64,000 bases of DNA, taken from positions 5,890,001 through 5,954,000 of the forward strand of contig NC_083382.1 in the NCBI RefSeq assembly GCF_031755915.1. The letters run 5' to 3'. Positions within the stretch are counted from its first letter, which is position 1, and each line of letters starts with the position of its first letter. Under the pieces are notes generated by a model. The model ran no database searches. It saw only the letters and a list, made by a program, of their open reading frames with translations, and was not told the DNA's origin. Positions 1-9,967 of this stretch are shown here, piece after piece. The stretch comes from Ziziphus jujuba (taxonomy: Eukaryota; Streptophyta; Magnoliopsida; Rosales; Rhamnaceae). Position numbers and translations under genes: made by a program.

Positions 1-162
1 TTAATTTATTGCTTTACGTAGTTGCATGTGATACTTATTTAATGTATGTCTTTGCTTTACTTAGTTGCCTGGTGCCATTGCTTATCTACCACCAGTTCTG
101 TATGAATTATGATTGGCTGACTCATTGAATGATGATAGTTTAATATGTATTATTATTATTGT

Positions 163-194
<32 letters not shown>

Positions 195-529
195 TTTTTT
201 ACTAGATATGACTTTCTAGAATAGACAAAGATGGTAGAAAAAAAAAAAGAAAAAAAAGACAAATAAGTTTATATGCATTGTTAGGAGTTAGAACCACACG
301 TTATTTGTTATAGTTTCACCAGATAAGTTGGGACTTAATAAAGGATGACAAAGGTGTCTCTGTGTTTGTCTGCCATGCTTCATTGGCTATGCTTAGTCGG
401 TGCTTTGCTAAAATCCATTTAATGGTGAAGCAATAATAGAGTTTCATTCATCTCAATCTCTCAATATAAACGAGAAATCTGTGAGAGTATTGAAAACCAA
501 GAAGTAAGTTAAAAAAAAAAAAAAAAAAG

Positions 530-1443
530 TTGGCGGAAGAGAGCAGAGAGAGGCTGTTGAAGAATGTGGTTTACTATGAGAATTGCCCAGGTTGTAAGGT
601 GGAACAGTATAAAGAGAAACAACGTGGTTTACCAATTCGAGACCTTCTTTTTATTTGGATTGTTGTGTTGTGCAATGGTATGCTTTTTCTTATTCTTATA
701 CTGTTTGTTATTTATTTATTTTTATTAATTTTGGTTTTTGACATTCTAAAGCATTGTTGAATGTTGATCACGTTGATGTTTTGTTTGATTTGTTGCATCT
801 GTGATGTGTATTTTGTTCTCTGCTACATGTTTTGTACTTGTTAGATTACTGGTGGATGAATTTGATGCTGCACTTTGGAAGGTTGGCAGAGGTTGACAAG
901 GGAGTAGCAAAAGAATTTGATGGAAAACATTTTCACATTCTTCCTTCTTCTTGACACTTTGTTTTTGATAGACATGCTTTGTAGTAGGATTGAATGAAGA
1001 TCCAACAAACATCTTAAACTTTAATTCAGTTTTGTTAACCTTTTTTAAGTCCGACTTATAGCCTCGTTTCTTCTTCTTCTTCTTCTTCATCCTTCTTATT
1101 TTTTTTTTCAAGTTATTTTATTTTATCTTTAAGTAGATTAGACATTTATTATTGGCTTTTGTTTTCCTTTCCAAACAGAATTGAGTTGTGCATCACACTG
1201 ATATTTTTTGTCATTTGGTACTTTTTACTTTGATCAATATTATTTATACCATGTTTTTATAGAATTTGTTTAAGAAATGATCTCTTCTTCATTTCTTGCT
1301 TGAATCACACATGTCCGGGACCATTTGTATGATCTATGATCTATATGATTTTCTCAGCATTTTAATTGTTATTACTGACTGTCTTTCTCGATTTGTTTGC
1401 AGTGCTGCCAATAGCATCTCTGTTTCCATTCCTTTATTTCATG
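530..1443 (+). pseudogene. ZIFL-like MFS transporter, 5' fragment (exons 1-2)
   Basis: Exon 1 (530-677) encodes the cytosolic N-terminus of plant zinc-induced-facilitator-like (ZIFL) major facilitator transporters: a short acidic start, YYENCPGCKVEQYK, then QRGLPIRDLLFIWIVVLCN entering the first membrane helix. A GT donor follows at 678. Exon 2 (1403-1443), behind a TTTGCAG acceptor, continues in phase with LPIASLFPFLYFM and ends at GTAAGT. No later exon of the roughly 450-residue family protein is recognisable downstream. The start codon is odd: the position expected to be ATG reads TTG, with an in-frame TAA and an A18 tract just upstream and no replacement Met in exon 1. ZIFL proteins move zinc chelates, auxin or potassium at tonoplast or plasma membrane; this copy cannot make one. 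Recognition rests on the conserved N-terminal motif. Confidence 0.72.
678..1402 (+). other. intron 1 of the ZIFL-like fragment
   Basis: T-rich sequence between the GT donor at 678 and the TTTGCAG acceptor ending at 1402. It holds a (TTC)n stretch near 1070-1090. No coding homology seen. Confidence 0.6.
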
Positions 1444-2246
1444 GTAAGTGTGTATTTTATTTGTGACTGTTTTTTCCTTCATTATACTCATTCATAGATA
1501 GCTTCCAACATTTATAGCATTTTCCATGCCATTGATGGAATTTTTGCACTGTTATTTGAATTTGACATGTTTATAAGTTTGAATGTGTTACTTGACATGG
1601 AAATGTTTCCTGTGTTACTTTTAATTATATCTTATGTTATTTGTCTTGCCTTTAGGAAATTCATAGAATGTATCTGCGGACATCCTTTTAGCATATTTTT
1701 CTGACTCTTTTAGTTCTTGAAGATGTATGAAATTAGATATTATTTTTTGAAACGAATTTGGGTGAATGCCTCTATTTTGAAAGCTTGTGTTGATATGTAT
1801 ATGTTAATGAAATATACCTTCTCCCTTTCAAAATTTTTTTATCTACCCTCTTATACCTATTTTATCCTCGAAAAAAATTAAAAATAACTTGAGTGTCTTT
1901 TTTTTATATTTATATTTTTCTGGCAGTCTGGATTAATATTTGTTGAAGGTTGGCCATCTACTCAATGTATTGATTGAAATTGGTGTTTTCTTTTTCTGTT
2001 TTGGAGATTTAGGCATCCTTTAGCAAATCAGTCTATGAGATTGGATTTTGGTTCTATATAATTCATAGAGAGCAAAGGATATTACTGGGTATGAGCTATT
2101 GCCTCAATTGTTAGATTTGAACCTTTATACTTCTTTATGGATACTCTAAGTATTTAATTATTTTCTTTGAAATTTGTATGCTAAATATTGTAAATAACTG
2201 CAGATATTTCATTTAATTTCATCCAAGTATCAAATCGGTCTCTGTT
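1444..2246. other. non-coding stretch, no recognisable gene
   Basis: AT-rich sequence after the last ZIFL-like exon. It could be the remains of intron 2, but no further ZIFL exon, RNA gene or repeat structure was seen. Confidence 0.4.
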
Positions 2247-2400
2247 TTAGTGGAGGTGCCCCGTATGCTTTTAATGCTATCACTAAAGTTTGGCATTATA
2301 CCAATTGTGGTGCCAATTGGTGTTTGAGATTTTGACATTGATGGGGAACTTTGGGTCAAATTGGGATTGATACCAACAGAGCCTTTTGTAGGAGCTGTAA
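2247..2400 (+). pseudogene. NTMC2-type SMP/C2 protein, single-exon fragment
   Basis: One reading frame reads VEVPRMLLMLSLKFGIIPIV, then VPIGV, a TGA stop, DFDIDGELWVKLGLIPTEPF and VGAV. This matches the end of the SMP (lipid-binding) domain of the plant NTMC2/At1g53590-type family, which tethers ER to other membranes. The stop lies where the family has Arg before DFDIDGELW, so a CGA to TGA change is likely. The exon before and the C2 domain after it are not visible. It is an isolated fragment about 0.8 kb beyond the ZIFL fragment and 1.6 kb before the transposase below. Assignment is from remembered family motifs. Confidence 0.6.
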
Positions 2401-4030
2401 TATTCTCTAGTTTTTATTCATAAAACACTTGTACATTTTTCTCTTGCTAATTCATATTTAGTTTTTAGTTTTTAGTTTTTGTACATGATTCTCGTGTCAA
2501 GATGAAGTGTAAGGACCCAATTTCATTATTAAATTCTCCATATTATTTGAGATGTGAAAAAACAATAAATAAGAAGGATGAGAATTTAAATGGATGGTAA
2601 TTAAGTTCTCAAATATTGGCTCTCTAGTTTCTGACCATTTGAACTTGTTTGAATGGTATGCATTGAAATGTAGTTAGTTTTACATTGTAGACTATTCCGA
2701 GCTTGAAAGCTTCTTCCATTCACTTTTAAAATGCGGCTCCATGGCAGTATGTCCAAATGAGAGTTGTCAGAAGGGAATTAATTGTGCACTTATGGAAAAT
2801 ATTTAAATAAATGGATGTGAAAGTGTAGAATAAATGGAACAGTGTCCCATTTCTCATCTACCCTCATTTCTCATTAATTGTCGAATAAAGTGGAAAATAT
2901 TTAAACAAATTTTTTTTACCATCTTCCATTTCTCATCTACCCTCATTAACTTCTATCCCTCTCTCTTACTCTCCCTACTACCACATTCAATGAATCCTGT
3001 GTGTCTCCCTCTCTCTTTCTCTTTTGTTGGTTACGTACCTTTCAGCCTTTCTTCGCACTGACCAACCATTGTAGAAAACACAATACCACCTTCAGTTCAG
3101 TTCAGTTCAGTCTCCCTGCATACCCGCAACCTTTTGTGATAACAACAAGATTGAAAATTTTCATTGTGGAGCCCATAGACTTCAAAAGGGTGTAATTAAA
3201 GTGTACGTTTGTGCGGATCAGAGTTAAAGATTTTTTGGTATGTGTATATATATATATATAAATATATGTACATATATGTATATATTTTTCCCTTATATTG
3301 GATTCATTGTTTGTCACGTTTTGATATGATATATAAGTGCAAGTTCTATGTTGGTTTGATTTTATGTAAAACAATCCATAAATGGTTCAGAAATTTCCAT
3401 TTGAAAATTACAACCTTTGTTCATTATATACTATCCATCGGTAACTACGAAACACTTGCTTGTTGGAAAATTTAACGGCGGTTCCATTGGAATATTTAAT
3501 TTTTTCATTTTCTGAAAGCAAACCACCTCAATCGAATTTGTCCACTTTGATAATGTTATTGTATACGAATGACATGCTAAATGTAACTATATTTATGATC
3601 GTGAACAAAATAATCCACAAAACACCACAATGTCAACATTGCATCCATTCAAGCTAATGTTATGTTGTGATTTAGCACATATGCCACAAACTTGACATCT
3701 TATTCTACTTGATCCACTATGTCTGTCAGGAGTAGCTATTCTACTAGGCATTAATATGCAACATTTAAACATAATTGTTTGGCTTATTTTCTGTATTCAT
3801 TACTTTTGCTTCAGGTTTATAGTTAAACCTCCCAACAAAGATTCTACGATTGCAATTATTTTTAGTCATACGACCTCACGAATTACCACAAGCTTGTGAC
3901 AAGGAGATACTTATTATGTTTTGAATTGGTAAACCTTTTGTGCTTAATGTCACAAATTTCAGTTCTACTGTTCTATGATGGAACATAGAGTTTATGTTCT
4001 GAAGGTACTTGGAGATACTAACATCAAAGA
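2401..4030. other. non-coding stretch upstream of the MULE transposase
   Basis: AT-rich sequence with short ORFs that show no family signature. It contains a short TTCAG repeat near 3092-3110 and TA/TG repeats near 3241-3285. The left end of the Mutator-like element should lie here, but I could not identify its terminal inverted repeat by eye. Confidence 0.4.
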
Positions 4031-6575
4031 ATGAAGATTATACGTATCAAAAGGAATTGTACGTTGGCAGAACTTGAAGATGTTGTCTACAACGCTCTCA
4101 ACTTAGATTCTACACAACATCAATTAATCTTCAAGTTTATATACCATGTCTGTTTGTCATGTGAGCCATACGTTGTGGAAAATGAGGAAGACCTACAAAG
4201 TTTTATAGAAGAATATAGTTCACACAGACCTCAAGACAGATTTCCACTTATTGTTGATGTGTTATCCAGGGTTCCACAGAGTATTAATACTGCTGGATGT
4301 GTTGTGAATAGCATACCTGCAAGTTCAGGATTTATGACTGTTGCCCCACTATCTGCAGTTCCAGAGACAGCTACATGTACCTCTGATGCTAACATGCAGT
4401 TCCCAACGACCGAACTTCATAATCTGGAAACTCAACCTGGATTCTCCGAAAATAAAATTTGTGAAAACGATGTGCAATGTGTGGAACATGATCATGATAA
4501 TGAGTGCTTTGACACTAATGATATGAATGAATATCGTGGACATGATTATGATAAAGATGAACAATTTGAGGTTGAGGTCAACACTGATCGTAGTGAAGAT
4601 GAGTTACGTGACATTTGTTGGACCCAACATTCGGGACTTTCAGCTGGTGATAATCGACATGGTGATTCTCCTTATGGTAATAGTCCAATTGGTAATGTGA
4701 ATGATGATGTGCTTGCTTCTCCTTATACCGAAAACCATTTGGACATTCGACAGGATTCTACTGCATCCATTGCTGAACATAGGGTTAACCGTTGCTTCTC
4801 ATCTGTCAATACCCATGAAATCATTCGAATGAACCAACTCTTTTCGAGTAAGAATGCGCTACAGAAGAATCTTAGTCTTTATGCACTAAGGAGAAATTTT
4901 GAATTCAAGGTCAAGAAGTCAGATAGGGTCAAATATGAGGTTGTATGTGTAAACAACAATTGCATGTGGCGATTACGTGCTACCAAGCTACATGGTGATA
5001 ATACAGAGGCCTTCATGATTAGAGCCTTCAAGGATGAGCATATTTGATCTTTAAATATCATGAAAAAGGATCATCTTCAAGCAACAAGTTTAGTTATCGG
5101 AGACATCATCCAGCCAACGTTTGATGGGATTTCATGACAATACAAACCCTGAGATGTCGTGCATGATATTCGCTCTAATTACGGAGTAAACATAAGCTAC
5201 AACAAAGGATGGGCCGCTAAGGAAGCTGCACTATCAGGTTGTGGTGCACGCCAGAAGAGTCATATGCAAAACTTCCTTTATGGAGTCATGTTTTGAAGAG
5301 CGAAAATCTGGGCACGTTTACTCAAATTGAAACTGACAATCAAAACAGATTTTTATATTTTTTCATGGCACTTGGAGCTAGCATCAGAGGGTTTTAGCAT
5401 ATGAGGAGAGTCGTAGCTGTCGATGGAACTACGCTGAAAAATAGATATAGAGGTTTGTTATATATTGCATCATGTTTGGATGGGAACAATCAAATTTATC
5501 CACTTGCTTATGGAATAGGCCCTGGGGAGACGGATGCGGCTTACACGTGGTTTTTTTAGAGATTTAAAGAAGCGTTTGGGGATGATCCGAATATAGCTTT
5601 TATATTGGACAGACACAAGAGCATTGCAAGAGTGATATGTATAGTTTTCCCTAATAATCACCATGGCCACTGCACATATCATCTTAGTACAAATTGCGTG
5701 CTAAGAAGTATAAAGGTAATGTCAATGCGATTATATCAACTTTTAATGATGTAGCTAAAGCATATATTGTTGAGGATTTTGATAAGGCCATCCAGCTTTT
5801 AGAAGGGGTTAGTATTGAAGTTTTACAATATCTCAAGGATGCAAATCCTGCAAAATGGGTTAAATCACATTTTCCGGGCAATAGATACAACATAATGACA
5901 ACTAACATCGCAGAGAGCATGAATTTTGTGCTTTTTGATGCTAGGGATAAACCTCTTTTGCCATTACTAGATCACATTCATGATATCTTGCAAAAGTGGT
6001 GGTACGAATGTCGAACTAATGTAGCTGCAGTGCAAACTCCTGTTACTAATTGGTTGAAAAATATCATGCAAGAGCGCTCAAATAATGGCAGAGGCTTACG
6101 TGTTATTCCATTAAACTTATATGAGTTTCAAGTTGTTGGCTATGGCGTATTCGTTAGAGTAGTTAACTTAGAAAATAAGACGTGCTCATGCAAGGAATTT
6201 GACATTGATGGATTTCCTTATGTCCATGCAATTGCAGCATGTAAGCATCGACATATTTCTCCATATATCCTTTGCTCGGCCCATTACTCAGTTGACTCAC
6301 TCCATGACGCATATTCAGAAACCATATATCCATTTGGAGATAAATGTAAGTGGCATGCTCTAGATGATGTCATAAACCAGCTTGTACTTCCACCTAAGAT
6401 TGGCAAACAGTCAGGAAGACCAAGAAAGAAGAGGATTCAATCTCAAAGAGAAGAGCGTCATCAATATAGATGCGGGAGGTGCAAACAGATTGGTCACAGC
6501 AGCCGATCATGCTCGGCTGCCGTACCTCTTGACAGCACTACCAACCAACAGCACCATTCAACCGAAGGACCATAA
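4031..6575 (+). pseudogene. MULE (mudrA-type) transposase, degenerate
   Basis: The first open block (4031-5047, 338 residues) has the N-terminal domain of plant mudrA proteins, an acidic low-complexity middle and the DNA-binding block ending in RAFKDEHI. The frame then meets TGA at 5045, 5135 and 5150, and a frameshift lies near 5397. Sequence after that still reads RRVVAVDGTTLKNRYRGLLY and IYPLAYGIGPGETDAAYTW (first catalytic Asp region), LDRHKSIA (second Asp region) and HHGHCTYHLSTN. The last block (5694-6575) carries the SWIM finger CSCKEFDIDGFPYVHAIAA and a CCHC knuckle CGRCKQIGHSSRSC. In the SWIM motif the expected third zinc ligand (Cys after Pro) is Tyr. Intact members cut and paste MULE DNA; this one is dead. 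It converges on the Ulp1-like gene at 9968-13310. Confidence 0.88.
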
Positions 6576-7030
6576 ATCACTCGAGGCTATATTAAGACAA
6601 TGGGGGCATGTTATGCGGTATGCGTGTGTTATGCAATGTAGTCAGGAATGCAATTAGTAGCTCAACCGTGTAACATGTGTTTTGGCATAATAGACGTTGG
6701 TTTTATGTGTTCTTTTGTTGTCAAAGTCATTTGTCGTATTTTGTTGATAACATATCATTCTGTGTTCAGTTTTTGGTTCAATTTTTTGTAGGTTTCTTAC
6801 TGTTGCACGGATGATATGACTACTAGCTGGTAATGACCGATGCACCGTCGGTAATTGACATTTGTACACCGTCGTAAAAGAATCACCACAATTCCATCCG
6901 ACAACTTCAATCATGTATGTTCCAACCAAGAACATGCTAAATGTAGCATTATTAATGATAACTGCTAACAAAGTAAGAGAAAAAATGACATTAATAAATG
7001 AAAACGTTCAATTTGTTTTTGCTTCAAACA
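6576..7030. other. 3' flank of the transposase, start of the repeat zone
   Basis: The stretch holds a divergent copy of the hairpin motif near 6835-6870 (GACCGATGCACCGTCGGTAA). A sequence near 6930-6970 (ATGCTAAATGTAGCATTATT) resembles both 3575-3600 and, in inverse orientation, 9895-9945. No gene seen. Confidence 0.5.
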
Positions 7031-9755
7031 TTACCGTAGGTTTCATCGATAATTACCGAAACCCTTGTGGTAATCATATTTTACCAATTTTATGGCTCCC
7101 ACAAGTCCCCTAATGTGTGTTAAATGCAACAACATGCAAAATATGGATTCTTAAATGATCCTAAGGAGAAAAAATCCCAAAAGTTTTGAAAAAGTTATCA
7201 AATTTGCAAAAAAATTTTGTTATTGGAGGCCTTTAGTAATTACCGACGAAACCTATGGTAATCACTTTATACTTGCTGGAAAAATTACCGTAGGTTGCAT
7301 GGATAATTACCAAAACCCCTACAGTAATCACATTTTACCAATTTTTTAGCCCCCATAAGTCCCCTAATGTGTGTTAAATGCAAAAACATGCAAAATATAG
7401 ATTCTTAAATGATCCTAGGGAGCAAAAACTCCAAAAGTTCTGAAAAAATTCTCAAATTGGCAAAAAAATTTGATTATTGTAGGACTTCAGTAATTACCGA
7501 TGACACCTACGGTAATCAATTTATACTTGTTCGAAAAATTATCGTAGGTTTCATCGGTAATTATCGAAACCCCTATGGTAATCACATTTTACCAATTTTT
7601 TGGCCCCCACAAGTCCCCTAATATGTGTTAAATGCAAAAACATGCAAAATATAGATTCTTAAATGATCATAAGGAGAAAGAACCCCAAAAGTTCTGAAAA
7701 AGTTCTCAAATTGGCAAAAAGATTTGATTACTGTAGGCCTTCGGTAATTACCGATGAAACCTATGGTAATCAATTTATACTTGCTGGAAAAATTACTGTA
7801 GGTTTCATAGATAATAATCGAAATCCCTATGGTAATCACATTTTCCCAATTTTTTGGCCCCCACACGTCCCCTAATGTGTGTTAAATGAAAAAACATGCA
7901 AAATATAGATTCTTAAATGATTCTAAAGAGAAAAAACCCCAAAAGTTTTGAAAAAGTTCTCAAATTGGCAAAAATATTTGATTACTGTAGGCCTTCGGTA
8001 ATTACTGATGAAACCTACGGTAATCAATTTATACTTGCTGGAAAAATTCCCGTAGGTTTCATCGGTAATTACCAATACTCCTATGGAAATGACATTTTAT
8101 CAATTTTTTGGCCCCCACAAGTCCCCTAATGTGTGTTAAATGAACCAACATGCAAAATATGGATTCTTCAATGATCCTAAGGAGAAAAAACACCAAAAGT
8201 TCGGAAAAAGTTATCAAATTATCAAAATTTTCCAAACTATTGGTGTTTCTTCTCATTAGGATCATTGAAGAAAGTACATATTGCATGTTGTTGCATTTAA
8301 CACACATTAGGGGACTTCTGGGGGCCAAAAAATTGGTAAAATGTGATTACCATAGAGGTTTCAGTAATTACCGATGAAACCTATGGTAATTTTTCTAGCA
8401 CGTATAAATTGATTACTGTAGGTTTCATCGGTAATTACCGGAGGCCTACAGTAATCAAATTGTTTTGCCAATTTGAGAATTTTTGGGGCTTTTCTCCTTA
8501 GGATTGTTTAAGAATCTATATTTTGCATGTTGTTGCATTTAAAATACATTAGGAGACTTGTGGGGACCAAAAAATTGGTAAAATGTGATTACCATAGGGG
8601 TTTCGGCAATTACTGATGAAACCTACGGTAATTTTTCCAGCAAGTATAAATTGATTACCGTAGGTTTCATCAGTAATTACCGAAGGCCTACAGTAATCAA
8701 AGTTTTTAGCCAATTTGAGAACTTTTTCAGACCTTTTGGGGTTTTTTCTTCTTAGGATCATTTAAGAATCTATATTTTGCATGCTTTTTCATTTAACACA
8801 CATTAGGGGACTTGTGGGGGCCAAAAAATTGGTAAAATGTGATTACCATAGGGGTTTAGGTAATTACCGATGAACCTACGGTAATTTTCCAACAAGTATA
8901 AATTGATTACTGTAGGTTTCATCGGTAATTATCGAAGGCCTACAGTAATCAAATTTTTTGCCAATTTGAGAACTTTTTCAGAACTTTTGGGGTTTTTTCT
9001 CCTTAGGATCATTGAAGAATCTATATTTTGCATGTTTTTTCATTTAACACACATTAGGGGACTTGTGGGGGCTAAAAAATTGGTAAAATGTGATTACCAT
9101 AAGGGTTTCGGTAATTACCGATGAAACCTATGGTAATTTTTCCAACAAGTATAAATTGATTACCGTAAGTTTCATTGGTAATTACCAAAGGCCTACAATA
9201 ATCAAATTTTCTTTCCTATTTGAGAACTTTTTCAGACCTTTTGGGGTTTTTTCTCCTGAGGATCATTTAAGAATCTATATTTTGCATGTTTTTTCATTTA
9301 ACACACATTAGGAGACTTGTGGGGGCCAAAAAATTGGTAAAATGTGATTACCATAAGGGTTTCGATAATTACCGATGAAACCTATGGTAATTTTTCCAAC
9401 AAGTATAAATTGATTACCGTAGGTTTCATTGGTAATTACCAAAGGCCTACAGTAATCAAATTTTTTTGCCAATTTGAGAACTTTTTCAGACCTTTTGGGA
9501 TTTTTTCTCCTAAGGATCATTCAAGAATCTATATTTTGCATGTTTTTGCATTTAACATACACTAGGGGACTTGTGGGTGCAAAAAAATTGGTAAAATGTG
9601 ATTACCACAGGGGTTTTGGTAATTACCGATGAAACCTACGGTAATCAAATTTTTTTGCCAATTAAAAAACTTTTTCTGAACTTTTGGGGTTTTTTATTGT
9701 TTGGGGGCATTGATGAATGTATATTTTGCATGTTGTTGCCAGAAACACCCATTAT
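7031..9755. repeat. inverted array of 254-bp tandem repeats (foldback-like)
   Basis: About 4.5 head-to-tail copies of a 254-bp unit run on the + strand from 7031 to about 8222. About 5.5 copies then run in the opposite orientation to 9755. The marker ATAGATTCTT recurs in the left arm near 7144, 7398, 7652, 7906 and 8160. Its complement recurs in the right arm near 8271, 8513, 8767, 9018, 9272 and 9526. Each unit contains GGTAATTACCGATGAAACC and, about 50 bp later, its reverse complement, so each can fold into a hairpin. The two arms meet almost without a loop near 8222. Long inverted repeats built of tandem subrepeats are the hallmark of foldback transposons. A transcript through the array would be a long double-stranded RNA. 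The 70-residue ORFs in the units are probably by-products. Confidence 0.93.
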
Positions 9756-9967
9756 GTGAATTGATATTATCGAAAGCGTATCGGTAATTACCGATGGTGC
9801 ATCGGGAATTATCGATGCAGCATCGGTAATCATCTTTGTTTGAATTTTTAACACAACTGAGGGTCTTCTTTTCTATTTTTTTTTTATCAACGGTTATCAT
9901 TACTAAAGCTAGGTTCAGCATATTAAGATAACATTAGTATAGGGTGTCATAACATTAAACATACGAT

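Noticed and set aside
3000..4020. Left TIR of the 4-13 kb MULE
   Set aside because: I compared this stretch with 13.1-14.7 kb by eye and found no convincing inverted match. The termini may be diverged or the element TIR-less.
7155..9520. Repeated 70-residue ORFs with near-identical sequence in both arms of the array
   Set aside because: They recur because the DNA repeat recurs. The unit is 254 bp, not a multiple of three, and the translated product has low-complexity composition and no domain. Strand switches with the inversion.
7031..9755. CRISPR-like regular spacing of repeats
   Set aside because: The whole 254-bp unit is repeated with no variable spacers, and the genome is eukaryotic.
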